Shown: positions 41,046 through 51,423 of the stretch, one piece after another
Layout: each line of letters begins with the position of its first letter
How positions within the stretch are numbered: the first letter of the stretch is position 1
Assembly (NCBI GenBank): GCA_949987705.1
Contig: CATLJY010000250.1
Coordinates: forward strand, 222,746-286,745
Length of the DNA stretch: 64,000 nt
Source: Thereva unica
Lineage: Eukaryota > Arthropoda > Insecta > Diptera > Therevidae
Reading direction: 5' to 3'
Translations under genes and position numbers: made by a program
The notes under the pieces: model-generated
The model's database searches: none
Told to the model about the DNA's origin: nothing
The model's input: only the letters and a program-made list of their open reading frames with translations

Positions 41046-42406
41046 CTTGCTGAACTTAAACGCGTACGACTGAAGTTGCTAGAAAGACATGACTTAATTG
41101 TTTGTTAGATTGTTGAGACATAAAAGAGATTTTAGATGATGTTTCAGCTGAAGGACTAATTTGCGTAGGTGTCATGATACTGATAGCTTGAGGCGCAACG
41201 ATTTCTCTTTCAGACGAATTGGTGTTCAATGAAAATTTATGGAGTAATGTGGTGTGATTTATCGCATACACGACAACGAATGGCTTTACATTGTTTTACG
41301 GCATGACCTATACGAAGACAATTTATGCAAGCTAGCTCTTTGAATTTAAAGCAATGGTAAATTAAATGCTCCTGACTATTACAGAAAATACATGTATACA
41401 GAGATTTTGTTGAGGAGGTAACATTCGTCGAATAAGTAGGAGCATGTTTTCCCTTAGGATTAACACGCACAATTTCAAAATTAGATGATTTCGCGCCTCT
41501 TGACTCCAAATATTGACACCGTAAATTCAACCTTGTAGCACAATCTTTCCATGAAGGAAGCTTCGAAAAATCTGCCTTTTCCTCCCAATAGCTTTGTGAT
41601 TCTGTGTCCAACTTTGAATGTACTAAATAAGTAATAAATGCATTCGTAATATCTTCATAATTTCCTAGGGATGTTAAGGCACTGAGATGTGCAGATGCAT
41701 CGTCAATTAATTGTCTTAACTGTGATGCAGAATTTTTTGAAATTTTAGGCAAATTAAAAAGATCTATCACATGTTCTTGAAAAATTAAATATTTGTTATG
41801 ATATCTTTCAACTAAATATTCGATTGCTTTATTATAATTATCTTCTGCCAACTCGTATGCTTTGATCGTATTCAACGCTGAACCACTTGAACATGTTAGT
41901 AAATGATTGAACTTTTCTAAAGTGGTTAAGGAATCATTATCGTGCACTAATTGTTTAAAACATCCATAAAAATTGGGAAATTCTGAGTACTTTCCTGAAA
42001 ACTGAGGCAAACGAAGTTTCGGAAGTTTATTAGTTGAATTTGGATTCACAAACGACAATTTTGGAGGGATATCCGCGGCACTAGATCGCCCCCAACAAGG
42101 CAACGACAAAAGTTTAGTTTTTACGAAAACGAAAAGTTCTTCTAGTTCCGCGCGATTTTTCAGTTCTTCTAAACAGTCTTTCTCCGACAACAATTTTTCT
42201 AATGACGTTTGATACGAAAGATACTGTTTAAAATATGCCTCTAGAATTCCTAATCTGCACTCAATTTCGGGAGTCGATAAATTGTCCCCCTTTTGTTCGA
42301 TAATATTTTTTATACGTGTAATACAACCCTTTGTTGATGCCCGTAATGATTTCAACGACTCGACTGACACAGATTTCCCCATTTCTTCTGATTTTTCGTC
42401 CGTCAT
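41046..42406 (-). pseudogene. BEL copy 1 gag
   Basis: Gag packages element RNA. From the ATG at 42406 the frame contains the BEL gag core: LPKLRLPQFSGKYSEFPNFY, LTTLEKFNHLLTCSSGSALN and VERYHNKYLIFQEHVIDLF. The zinc-binding region follows (CIFCNSQEHLIYHC, CINCLRIGHAVKQC, CRVCDKSHH), two CX2CX4HX4C-type knuckles and a third partial one. At about 41260, in the third knuckle, a frame change moves reading to the frame ending HVFLATSVVRV at 41056. The LINE starts just downstream. The gag ORF before the frame change is 389 codons, about normal length. Confidence 0.85.
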
Positions 42407-42930
42407 TTTTACGCGTGTAATTTACACTACTCACTATATTAGAATTAATCACCTTCTTCGTGTTATATATTTTAATATTTAATATTGCCGAACTTATATC
42501 ACCATGAATATTAGTTTTGTATATAGGTTTTTATATAGTTTTGGATATTTTATTGCAAAAAAGAATAGTCTATTGTTCTTTTATTTTAAAGTCTATTGTA
42601 CTATATATTCATTGAAAAGTTTTTTGGTTTTTACTTACAGTCGCCGTAGATTTATTTACCGCTTACGATTTTTAATATAAATGAGGCTCTGCACTAGATG
42701 TATGAAATGTATTACACGCCAATAATATATATTTTAATAAAATTTCTAAAAGAGATTGGAAATAATGATAAATATTGAACAAATATGCCAATTTAGGTTG
42801 CAAGATTATCCACAATCCACGAGGTTAGCTGATGATCCACGATCCACGAGGTGAGATGATGATCCACGAGGTTATATGATGTAGGTTCTTTACTAGATGG
42901 GTTTGGATTCCGAGATTAATTGCTGACTGT

Positions 42931-42950
42931 AAGTCCCTGCTCGGGCGCCA
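42931..42950 (-). promoter_or_regulatory. BEL copy 1 primer binding site, tRNA-Lys(TTT)-like
   Basis: The minus-strand site reads TGGCGCCCGAGCAGGGACTT, one base inside the LTR end. It differs at one position from the complement of the 3' end of tRNA-Lys(TTT), TGGCGCCCGAACAGGGAC. Confidence 0.72.
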
Positions 42951-42951
42951 A

Positions 42952-43327
42952 TGTTTAATGTGAGCCTTTTCACAAACTTTTTGTTTTGATTCGAACAACA
43001 ATTATTCTTGTTTATTAACAACTTTCTTTAACTTCACTTTTTAATTTCAATTTAATATAACATGCAAAATAGTTGGATACAAATGTTCTAAATTATTGTT
43101 ATTTCACTGGCTAGATAGAATTTAACAACTTATTTCTACGATTATAAATTTATGTAGCGAAAATGTAGCCGATGCTGCCTCTTCGAACGCTGGATTGGGA
43201 AGAAGACACCGGATCAAAAGGGCCGAGAAGAAGAGCGAAAACTTAGCATCCTCATCCGGCATGCAGTTCAGTGCAGTAGGTTGATTCACGATTAATAATT
43301 AAGTTGAACGACGGTTGCCGCTGTACA
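42952..43327 (-). mobile_element. BEL copy 1 5' LTR
   Basis: The inner edge is fixed by the primer binding site. On the plus strand the segment starts TGTTTAATG and ends CTGTACA, giving TG...CA ends and about 376 bp. The outer edge is less sure because no second LTR remains for comparison. hAT-type AAGAACAAG repeats begin about 15 bases outside it. Confidence 0.55.
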
Positions 43328-43443
43328 GAAGACTTAGTTATGCTTGCAAGAACAAGAACAAGACAGACTGAACAAGAACAAGACAACAACAAGACTAGAT
43401 CAGTCTTGTCTTGTTCTTGCGTTTCCTCATCACTACCCGCAAC

Positions 43444-44430
43444 GTTATTGAAAAATTTTAATTGCGCCCTAGGTCCCAAAAATTGCTGTAGAATGTAATA
43501 TAATCCAAATGTTCACATCTAGTTTCCATGAAAATCTTCTGAAATTGAAATTTACGTTTCTCTACGATAAATAGTTTAGGAATTATTAAAGTGTAAGTAA
43601 ATTAAAATATTCCAAAGTCTTTTATCAAACACCATAAACCTCACTGGATAGGGCCGATAACTCCATTCTCTAAAATATTTTTTCTCCAAATACATTTGTA
43701 GCTTCTTAGTGCAGAGCACCCTGGTATAACTTAGGCTCTTTCGGCGATCAAGAACCAACCGTTTGATATCTGTTAATCTTACCACTTTTTTTAAAATTGC
43801 TATCTTTTTAAAGCCCAATTATATTTTAGCCCTAGGCTAAGGGTATGTAGCGGGCCTGCCGCTGAAAAACATCGTCAGAATATTCTCGATCATCTCACAA
43901 TATCACAGAAAGATAACTGATCATTTTATTGTAGTTGTCCTGCACGGGGACATACTAAGTAGCGGCATTAAGCCTCCCTTGGCCTACCAACTGACAATTG
44001 AAAGTTCGATATAATCTATGCCTTGATAGTGTACCGTCAACCTTACATGACCGCGAATGAAATCACGTACCATCTAACTGGAAGGACGGGCAAAACCGAA
44101 CCGTCACCTCATCGTGGTGCTCACTGGATAGCCAACTAACGACAGTATGTATTAACAAGGGTGGAACGCTATTACCCCATACCGGCGACGAGCTTGCAAA
44201 CCGTCCTAGTATTACCACATTCTTTACAATATATTCTTTAGCTGTAATGAGAAACATCATTGTAAGAAAACAAATTAAATATCTAGTAATGAGGTTTGAC
44301 GCTATAGTCGAAAGAATATGTAGAATAAGTATAAGAGAAAGATTCTTTAACTACCCCAAAATAATATACGGAATTGAACGCTAACAAACTGTCCTAGACA
44401 TGATGTAAAAATTATTATAGGTAATGCAAA
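43444..44430. other. Unannotated region between the nest and the RTE fragment
   Basis: I found no coding or repeat structure that I can support. The segment is of mixed composition. All frames are short and without motif. Confidence 0.3.
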
Positions 44431-45435
44431 TGGGGGGCGAACGGCTAACAAAGACCTGGGAAGGTGGTGACACCCGATTTACCACTTCTATCAAAATCCG
44501 GGAAGATTCACTGCAGACAAACACCTAGCAGACCTGTTAGCAAGTCATAATCCCACCTCCCCGCGGTGCCACGAATGCGAGCTCACTGCGCCACAAAACA
44601 TAATTTTAAATCCGTTGGGCTGAGGATTAGCAGCCCGTTCCGATAAAAAACACCATTGCTACGAATCGGCAAACAATGCCTCGGAACCGGATGGACAACA
44701 CGACGATGACCTTTGCTTTTCGAACAAGGACACGAATCGGATCATGGAATGTGAGAACACTGCTTGCTGAGGGACGGCTGGATCAAGTCCTCAACGAGAT
44801 GAGTCGATATAAAATCAAGTCATGTAATGGGACTTAGCGAGACCAGATTAAAATCTAGTAATAACAAGTCTTTCATCTTCATACAAAATTTTCCCCCCAT
44901 TAGTTCTGTGCGCGCATATATAAACATTACTGCTGAGCACAACTCAACGCATACTTCGCGTACTCGGCGAGGCAAAGGCAAATTCTCTCCTTACTATAAA
45001 GCATTCAGAACGGAAAAGGAAAGAAAATTGAATCAGCTGTTTTCTTTTATAAATCAAAACAACCCAGCAAATATGCACCAATACATTAAGTTTATCCTCA
45101 TATAAACTCATAAAGTTTCCGCTGTTTAGTTGTGTGCAAACGCGTTTAAAAATGTTGCATTCTCTCTCTGATAGCCTGACATCGTCATTTGAAGAACTTG
45201 TGCATATAGCTGTTATAGACCAGATGGTCCGATGTAGGGGAACATATCTGCCCAAATGGTGACTTCTTCTTATATTCTGAGAGAAAGGAAACTGAAAGTC
45301 GTAGGAGTGGCGTTTACGTAATACTCACCAAAGAAGCTAGGACCAGCCTCATTAGCTGATCACCAGTTTCTGAGAGGATTATTACAGTGTGCCTGCATAC
45401 CAGACTAAGAAATACTGCGGTATGTTATGATATCC
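44431..45435 (+). mobile_element. 5' fragment of a second RTE copy, split by an insertion
   Basis: From GGGGGGCGAACGGCTAACAA the sequence follows the 5' UTR and the first codons of the RTE at 35686-38978 in plus orientation (NRMDNTT, RIGSWNVRTL, GRLDQVLNEM). It stops following at an insertion (44849-45216) and resumes with GEHICPNG-like and the SRRSGVGVILTKEA-like region to about 45435. It carries an internal deletion of a few codons compared with the intact copy and has stops. The 3' two thirds are missing. Confidence 0.85.
44849..45216. mobile_element. 368-bp insertion with 9-bp target duplication
   Basis: AGACCAGAT occurs at 44840-44848 and again at 45217-45225, while the intact RTE copy has it once at the same place. 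This defines the insertion to the base. The ends show only weak inverted similarity (TAAAATCTAGTAATAACAAG versus the complement of the right end, ATAACAGCTATATGCACAAG). No coding capacity was found. A 9-bp (or 8-bp) duplication fits a MULE- or hAT-type MITE. The family is unknown. Confidence 0.8.
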
Positions 45436-45708
45436 ACAACGATATCCATAATACGTACAATCTCGAACACATTAATATTCCTAATTTCCTTGGAATCAAT
45501 AGTCAACAAAAATTATCAAAAATCTCAAATTTCAAGACTTGTGTAGTCAACAAAAATTATCAAAAATTCCTCTTGAAACAAAATCTCAAATTTCAAGACT
45601 TGTAAATCCTAATTGTTCAAGTGCAACGCTAAAGTCAAACCCTTAAAATTGCATAGTCATCATAAAATCCTAAATTTATGATAACCACAGCGCGCATGTG
45701 CAGCCACA
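45436..45708. repeat. Short region with a ~45-bp duplication
   Basis: GTCAACAAAAATTATCAAAA and CTCAAATTTCAAGACTTGT occur twice (about 45502 and 45547), the second copy with an inserted CCTCTTGAAACAAAA. There is no gene. Confidence 0.6.
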
Positions 45709-46331
45709 CATGTGAAAATCGTAAACCGTATCAGGTTACAATGCCTCTAAGAGTTTCAACGTATATTTCAAGATAACCAACGGCGTGGGTTATTTTGCTG
45801 ATAAAGCACGGTTTCCCTAGGCTAGCTGGAAGAAAAGAAATTTAACCAAGCAGAGTTTTGTTAGGACCTTCATTCCGAGCAGTTCGGAATTAATTCACTC
45901 CGTTCAGTTAGTTCGGTGATCATTATTGTTTGTTGTACTTTTTGTGCTGAGATCAATGTAAATCTCAAAGTTTAATCACAAATTAATTAATTCACTCCGT
46001 TCAGTTAGTTCGGTGATCATTATTGTTTCTTTTACTGTTTGTGTAAATCTCAAAGTTTAGTCATAAATTTATTAAGTCACTCCGTTCAGTTCGGTGATCT
46101 TTTACTTAGAACTTTCTTACTTATTTAATTACATCATTGATTGATTATGTTTATATTTATGTCGTTATGTCGTAACATCTTTTTGAAATTTTGAATAAAA
46201 CATTTGTTATTGTGTACTCCGTACGTTTTTTATTGAACTCTACAAGAAAAATTTAAGTGTTCTATACTGAAACTCCCCGCGGCCGCTCTTCTCCTAAAGA
46301 AGGAAAGCACGGCGGTTCACGGTTTATAACA
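45709..46331 (+). mobile_element. LTR of a gypsy-like element
   Basis: The inner edge (...GGTTTATAACA) is fixed by the primer binding site that follows. The outer edge is proposed at TGTGAAAATCGTAAACC, because TAAACCGT near it is the complement of ACGGTTTA at the inner end. AATAAAACATTTG at about 46195 is a likely polyadenylation signal. The second LTR is not visible. Confidence 0.6.
45890..46108 (+). repeat. Tandem repeat inside the gypsy-like LTR
   Basis: A unit with TTCACTCCGTTCAGTTAGTT, CGGTGATCATTATTGTTT and AAATCTCAAAGTTTA is present about 2.3 times with periods of roughly 100 and 85 bases. Tandem promoter or enhancer-like repeats are common in U3, but function here is inference. Confidence 0.8.
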
Positions 46332-46333
46332 TT

Positions 46334-46350
46334 TGGTGGCAGCGGTGGAT
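46334..46350 (+). promoter_or_regulatory. Primer binding site, tRNA-Leu(AAG) type
   Basis: TGGTGGCAGCGGTGGAT follows the LTR end after two bases. It matches the complement of a tRNA-Leu 3' end ACCGCTGCCACCA for 15 bases and loses one G of the run after that. Confidence 0.65.
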
Positions 46351-46369
46351 AAACGAACATCCTTTAAAT

Positions 46370-46516
46370 CACGACTCACCTTGCAGAGGTACCTGCATCC
46401 GCAGAGGATCCTGCATATAATTCAACTTTAAATTACAACTCACCTTGCAGAGGTACCTGCACCCACAGAGGATCCTGCAAATAACTCAACTTTAACTTAC
46501 AACGCATCTTGTAGAG
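46370..46516 (+). repeat. Tandem repeat in the gypsy-like leader
   Basis: ACTCACCTTGCAGAGGTACC and AGAGGATCCTGCA recur with a period of about 70 bp, 2.3 units, between the primer binding site and gag. It could lie in the packaging region, but that is inference. Confidence 0.75.
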
Positions 46517-46911
46517 GCGATTTTTTAAACTTTAAAAACCCAGCGAAGGCACATCGAAGACTCAGCTTCATCAAACGGACATTGGTGGTGCATCAAGCAA
46601 CCGCCGTTAGCAAGTAAGTGGAAGAAGAAATTTCTTTTTTGCTCCTTTTCTTGAGACTGTTCGATTTAGCGATTTTTTTTCTCTGAGGCGATCACAACAT
46701 TAATTTGATCACAAAAAACTACCTTTCGTTTAAGTGTGTCACCCATTTATGTAGTTTCTTTCGAAGCATACAAAAGCCGAAAAAGGCTCTTTTTATTACA
46801 ATCCTTTATAAATCCGTGGCGATACGAACAATGTTTTGGTGAATTTTTTTTTCCTAATCTCAGGTGCTCTGTTCTTATGTGTTAACACGCCCAGTTACTA
46901 TGGAGTAGCCA

Positions 46912-47093
46912 ATGCCTCCAAAACAAAAACGAGAAAAGGAAGATTTTCCCAAATTCGTTTTGAAAAGTTTACTAGATCGATCCCCGACTTACACTCGATC
47001 TAGAGCAAGAGACCTTTCTGAAATTCGACGCCTATTTAAAGAATTACCTTTTTTTAACTGTGAAACAAAGATGGAAGTGCAAGTAAAGCTGCA
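46912..47093 (+). pseudogene. Possible gypsy-like gag start, truncated by a LINE
   Basis: The 61-codon frame starts MPPKQKREKEDFPKF, with TYTRSRARDLSEIRRLFKEL and a stop soon after. It lies where gag should start, about 560 bases after the primer binding site. It ends at about 47090, where LINE ORF1 sequence begins. No capsid motif is covered, so the gag assignment rests on position. The rest of the gypsy-like element is not found after the LINE. Confidence 0.4.
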
Positions 47094-47324
47094 GTGAACT
47101 TAGGTTTCGCGTCTGATGGCGTCGTCATGATTAATGAGAGCCTGACGTCGAAGAATAGCGACATCCCCCAGACAGCGCGTAGACTTTTAAAAAGGAATCT
47201 CGTGACATCGGTGTTCACTAGACGGGGACTTGTGTATGTCCAACTCCAGAGAAATCAGCAGCCGCGGATGTTCATCTCTGCCCAGGACCTAAATGAAGCT
47301 GTTGGGTCTTCCACAACGCCCTAG
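47094..47324 (+). pseudogene. LINE ORF1 C-terminal remnant
   Basis: The frame reads LTSKNSDIPQTARRLLKRNL, VFTRRGLVYVQLQRNQQPRM and SAQDLNEAVG, then stops. The pattern of a helical ARRLLK segment, then a strand pair TRRGLVYVQL and a final helix resembles the C-terminal domain of ORF1 proteins in CR1/Jockey-type LINEs. The upstream ORF1 is missing. Confidence 0.5.
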
Positions 47325-47656
47325 CCTTTTTCGTGGAACCTGGATCTGCCGCTTAATTTGTTGGAGCCTCACATCAATGCATGTTTTGAATACTTTTAAT
47401 TAGTTTTGTTTATTTCTTAATCTTATCTTTGTTTTTTATTCATTATTCTTATTTTTAAATATTTTTGTTTATCCCTTAATTTATCTTATTTTATATTGTT
47501 TTTATTATTATTTAATTTTTAGTATAATGTTAGCTTTTTTTATTAATTTTATCATTACTTCTTTTCTCGCTCTTTTTCTTCTTTTCACTTCTTTTCTCTC
47601 GCTTAAATTCTTCAGGCTACTTTTTCTCTACTTTATTTATGCGTTGATCTTGCTGG

Positions 47657-48230
47657 TTGTTCGGTGTGGATGCTTGCTCTTCGTCTATGATGGTGGTTAG
47701 TGTCTCCCCACTGGACAAGATAAGAACGATCTTTAAGATATTTACATCCCGTGCACATGGTCTCAATGTCGTCTGTATAAATGCAAGAAGCCTTAGAAGC
47801 AAGTGTGATATGTTGCATGACTTATTTTGCAATTCTTGTGTCCATATTATTGTTATCTGTGAAACCTGGCTTAATGACAGTATCAACTCGAAGCTTGTAG
47901 CTATTCCTGGCTATAACATCTTTAGGAATGATCGTGTAGGGCGTATAGGCGGTGGCGTTGCAATTTACGTTCATCATAGCATAAGATCTTCAGTTATAAT
48001 CTCTGCCACGTGCTGTCAAAATGCCCAATACTTGGCTGTCGAATTAAATACTGGTGTAGAAAAGGCAGTTGTAATTGGTATTTATCGTCCACCTAGTATT
48101 TTTAGTCTTGATAATGTTAATGAACTCAATATCGCCCTTTCAACGCTCACCAGAAAGTACCGCCATGTCATTGCCTGTGGTGATTTTAATATTGATGCTT
48201 TAAAATCAAGTACATCTCTAAGCAATTTTA
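47657..48230 (+). pseudogene. LINE ORF2 endonuclease domain, first part
   Basis: The frame contains LNVVCINARSLRSKCDMLHD, HIIVICETWLNDSI, DRVGRIGGGVAIYVHHSI, VVIGIYRPPSIFS and RHVIACGDFNIDALKSS. These correspond to the Asn, Glu and Asp-x-Asn catalytic signatures of the endonuclease. The reading breaks at SLSNFN where the minus-strand LINE begins. The N-terminal start codon is not certain. Confidence 0.8.
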
Positions 48231-48536
48231 ATTGTATTTTATTGTATTTTTGTATTTGTATTTATTTAACAGGTGTAACAAAATATACAAAAATATTGCA
48301 AAGTAAAATCTTACATTTCTATTCACTTATAATATTCCTTAAAAACTAGGTGGTCGCAATTATTCTACTATGTACAATATTTTTCGCAGAGGCCGAAGCC
48401 TGTGAGCGAACCTGTTAAGTCTTTTTTAAATATATATGATTTTAATTTTATATGATTATTTAACTAAAAGAAACATGGATGCATATCAGTATATAAATTA
48501 ATAATTTTAAGAATATTGAAAACTTATGATTTTATA

Positions 48537-50915
48537 CTATTGTATCGGGTGAAACATTTCTCTTATGGTACTTGAATTCTCGCCAGTTAACCATCTTCTT
48601 ATTAATTTACCTTCTTTTAGTGCATTTAGATTTTTTTGTTTATATTCTTGAGGAAGTAAGTTAAAGCACTTATATGCTATGTATGTATTGGTTCTTCTAT
48701 CCAGTTCTTTATTTACTTTAGGTAAATTGAGAGTTGCATTTCGAACCTGTTTTCCTATTTTTTCTCTATACAAGGTTTGTAAATTCTCAATATGTTTAAA
48801 TAAGGATTTTTCAACATAATATTTTCGTATACTAATCATTTCTGTTTCTTTGAAAAGTTGTTCAGTGGGGTATAAAATTGGTTTTTCGAAGATTATTTTT
48901 AACATTTTCTTTTGTGTGGACTCTAATTGCTTAATATTCTTTTCATGAGTTCCACCCCATGTAACAATACCGTATGTTGCCATGGACCAAAATAATGCAT
49001 AGTAAATTGTGGCAATGTGTTTTTTATGTAGGATATTTCTGAACTTATAAAAAAGGTGTATCAAGTATCTTGTTTTCTTGCAAATTATTTGGACTTGGTC
49101 ATTCCAATTTAAATTTGAATCTATGTATACACCGAGATATTTAGTTTTGTCGACTCTTGTGATTATCTCACAATTACAATTCAGGTAATTGCAATTTGTA
49201 ACGTGTACTTTAAGCGTGGCGTTTACAGGAATGCTAATTTTGTAACTACCAAAAGTCAAAAATACTGTTTTTTTGCTGTTTAGTGTAAGGTGATTTTTGT
49301 AGAGCCATTTCGCAACTGTATCTAATTTTAGATTGGCACTTGATACGGCTTGGTCCCACGTTTCCTCGCGTACCAACACTACGGTATCGTCTGCAAAAGA
49401 CACTGTATCCCCTAAGGGGAGTGTTTCAAACATGTCATTTATATATAGGATAAATAAGATGGGGCCTAAAATGGTACCTTGTGGGACGCCACACTCAACG
49501 CGCATTTCCGAGCTACAGGTGTCATTAATCTTAACAACTTGTTTTCTATCACTTAAGTAACTTTTTATCAGATCGTATACTTTACCTCTGAAACCGTATT
49601 TATTTAATTTTGCTAATAATATCCCATGATTGACAGTGTCGAACGCTTTGGCTAGATCTAAAAATATAGCAATACATGGTTTTTTATTGCTTACCGCGGA
49701 CTGAACGTGATCTGTTACAGTTGCTAACGCATCATCTGTATTTTTGCCTTTTTGGAAACCGAATTGAAATTTATTTATGAGATCAAAAGTGTCTATAAAT
49801 TTAGTGATTTTAGCTTTCATGGCTTTTTCAAAATTTTTTGCAAAATTAGATATTAATGAAATCGGTCTGTAATTCGTGGTTAATTCTTTGTTTCCCGTTT
49901 TAAAAATCGGCACAATTTCTGCTTTTTTAAAGTGGTCTGGAAAAGTCGCATTTTCAATACAATTGTTTAGTATATGCGTCAGCGGTTTCGCAATTAAATG
50001 TCCCATCATTTTAACGATTTTGATTGGTATCCTATCTATACCCGATGCTTTGCCATTTTTCATTTTCGAAATGATGTCTAAAATTTCCTGTTCAGTAATC
50101 GGTTCAAAAAACATAGAATTTGGGTTTTCTTTGACGTTTATGCATGGATCATCAATTGAATTTCTTTCGAATTTTTCTGCCATATTTATGCCTACTCTAG
50201 CAAAAAATGTATTGAATTCATTCGCGATTTCTTTTTCATTTCGAAAAACTCGGTTATCTAGATTGCTCTGTATTTTTGGTATTGATGTGTCATTTCGCGA
50301 TTTTACATTTATCTTCTTATTTATAAAATCCCATAGCTTTCTACTATCATTTCCAATTTTTTCAATCAATTTATCATTATGAATTTTTTTCGCTTCACTT
50401 ATACTTTGTTTTAGTTTATTTTTATATTGCAAGTATCGATTTTTCAAATTGACATTTTCCGGATTTCGCTTGAGTTGATTGTACATTTTTTCTTTGATTT
50501 TACAAGAACGAATAAGCTCACGTGTTATCCAATCTTTTCTAGCTTTGCATTGATTTTTTCGTTTTTTGATACTCGTCGCAGAGTTTATGTAAAAATTAAT
50601 AGTCTCAATAAATTTTTGTACCGAATTATTTATATCCGTTTCTGAATATACACTCAACCATGTTTCGTTACTCATTTCATTCAATATTTTTTGTAAGTTA
50701 ACTTTTTTATACAGTAAATTATCAGTTTCCATTGTTGTGTTATCATGCTCAATGAGTAAAAAAGTCGAGAGATGATCTGTTATATTCATATCAAATACAA
50801 TTGGTATGACGCGAGACGTTAGGTTATGTTTACCTAGTATATGATCTATACATGAACTTCGGTTATCTGCAAAATCTGGTCGGTATATTAATGTATGATT
50901 GAAATCCATACTCAT
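48537..50915 (-). CDS. CR1-type LINE ORF2: endonuclease end and reverse transcriptase, 792 aa
   Basis: The open frame begins at the end of the endonuclease (RSSCIDHILGKHN, NITDHLSTFLLI). It continues through the linker (WDFINKKINVKS) to RT: KNGKASGIDRIPIKIVKMMG, IVPIFKTGNKELTTNYRPIS, FQFGFQKGKNTDDAL, IFLDLAKAFDTVNHGILLAK, CGVPQGTILGPILF, the catalytic VSFADDTVVLV near residue 507, and KTKYLGVYIDSNLNW. The C-terminal domain has ALFWSMATYGIVTWGG, LESTQKKMLKIIF and NTYIAYKCFNLLPQEY. The frame is complete for RT but lacks its own natural N-terminus, because the endonuclease upstream is out of frame. It is too broken at the 5' side to be active without repair. Confidence 0.88.
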   Translation of the reverse strand: MSMDFNHTLIYRPDFADNRSSCIDHILGKHNLTSRVIPIVFDMNITDHLSTFLLIEHDNTTMETDNLLYKKVNLQKILNEMSNETWLSVYSETDINNSVQKFIETINFYINSATSIKKRKNQCKARKDWITRELIRSCKIKEKMYNQLKRNPENVNLKNRYLQYKNKLKQSISEAKKIHNDKLIEKIGNDSRKLWDFINKKINVKSRNDTSIPKIQSNLDNRVFRNEKEIANEFNTFFARVGINMAEKFERNSIDDPCINVKENPNSMFFEPITEQEILDIISKMKNGKASGIDRIPIKIVKMMGHLIAKPLTHILNNCIENATFPDHFKKAEIVPIFKTGNKELTTNYRPISLISNFAKNFEKAMKAKITKFIDTFDLINKFQFGFQKGKNTDDALATVTDHVQSAVSNKKPCIAIFLDLAKAFDTVNHGILLAKLNKYGFRGKVYDLIKSYLSDRKQVVKINDTCSSEMRVECGVPQGTILGPILFILYINDMFETLPLGDTVSFADDTVVLVREETWDQAVSSANLKLDTVAKWLYKNHLTLNSKKTVFLTFGSYKISIPVNATLKVHVTNCNYLNCNCEIITRVDKTKYLGVYIDSNLNWNDQVQIICKKTRYLIHLFYKFRNILHKKHIATIYYALFWSMATYGIVTWGGTHEKNIKQLESTQKKMLKIIFEKPILYPTEQLFKETEMISIRKYYVEKSLFKHIENLQTLYREKIGKQVRNATLNLPKVNKELDRRTNTYIAYKCFNLLPQEYKQKNLNALKEGKLIRRWLTGENSSTIREMFHPIQ

Positions 50916-51382
50916 ACAAGCTACTCAGGTACTCATTCGATTTTGTGTTTTCTCTCAAAATATCTATATTTATATCTCCTATAATAAAATGGTTTTTTTC
51001 TGCTTTATATTTTTGTAGATGATTTGACAATTCGCTTATAAAATCTTTTATTGCAACGCAATGAGATCTATAAAGTGAAGTTATTATAATTTTTTCATTT
51101 CCGAATTTTATTTCCGTCAACAAAGCTTTAATAGTACCTATGTCAACAACCGAATTAGTCAACATCATTCCTCTTTTGATATATGTAAATGCAAGTTCCA
51201 TCACTTTTATTGATTTGACTGTCGGCATAAAATAATTCGTAATTTTCAATCTCATATAGCGCAGGTAATCTGATTTTATAAGTTTCAGTACAGATAATAA
51301 CGTCAGGGAATTTTTTCATTGTTTTAATTGCTAATTTTAAATTATCAAAATTTTTATTTAAACTTCTTATATTAATATGCAA
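50863..51382 (-). pseudogene. Endonuclease start of the CR1-type LINE, frame-shifted
   Basis: Two overlapping frames carry the domain. 51382-51155 reads INIRSLNKNFDNLKLAI, FPDVIICTETYK and GTCIYIYQKRN. 51255-50863 reads ITSLYRSHCVAIKDFI and NHFIIGDINIDILREN and ends FQSYINIPTRFCR. Frame changes near 51190 and 50910 separate it from the RT frame. The INIRSLNKN start and IIGDINIDIL motif are typical of CR1-type endonucleases. Confidence 0.82.
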
Positions 51383-51423
51383 TATTAAAAGCCCTATCTT
51401 TTATCTTTGGCAACTGCTTAATT

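Larger units (their letters stand above)
30305..43327 (-). mobile_element. BEL/Pao retrotransposon, copy 1, interrupted, 3' LTR missing
   Basis: On the minus strand the order is a 5' LTR (42952-43327), a primer binding site, gag (from 42406), protease, reverse transcriptase, RNase H and integrase ending near 30305. It contains four later insertions: a LINE at 34930-41043 (itself carrying an RTE), a MITE at 34425-34889 and a LINE 3' end at 32929-33186. Several frame changes are present. After the integrase the sequence passes directly into hAT-type repeats, so the 3' LTR is lost. Removing insertions would leave about 6 kb, normal for BEL elements. Confidence 0.85.
29800..43435. mobile_element. 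hAT-like element, host of the four-level nest
   Basis: TAGTGATGAGCAAA at the left end is matched by the inverted TTTCCTCATCACTA at the right end. Directly outside are ACCGCAAC (29792-29799) and CCCGCAAC (43436-43443), an 8-bp target duplication with one difference. The tip sequence and 8-bp duplication fit the hAT superfamily. Sequence inside both ends is rich in (C)TTGTTCTTGCA/TGCAAGAACAAG units. No transposase remains. A second copy of the left tip lies at 30226, so the left end is partly duplicated. The BEL element occupies almost all of the interior. Confidence 0.75.
48231..51400 (-). mobile_element. CR1-type LINE, minus strand, nested in the plus-strand LINE
   Basis: The 3' end on the minus strand is an A-rich tail with AAATAC units (48231-48270). 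The 5' end is truncated near 51400 at the start of the endonuclease. It contains a large intact RT frame (48537-50915) and a frame-shifted endonuclease. Sequence families of the two nested LINEs differ clearly. Confidence 0.85.

Noticed and set aside
42931..42950. Lentivirus-like primer site, possible exogenous retrovirus
   Set aside because: The adjoining gag, RT and integrase are clearly BEL/Pao. The tRNA-Lys primer is shared by unrelated retroelements.
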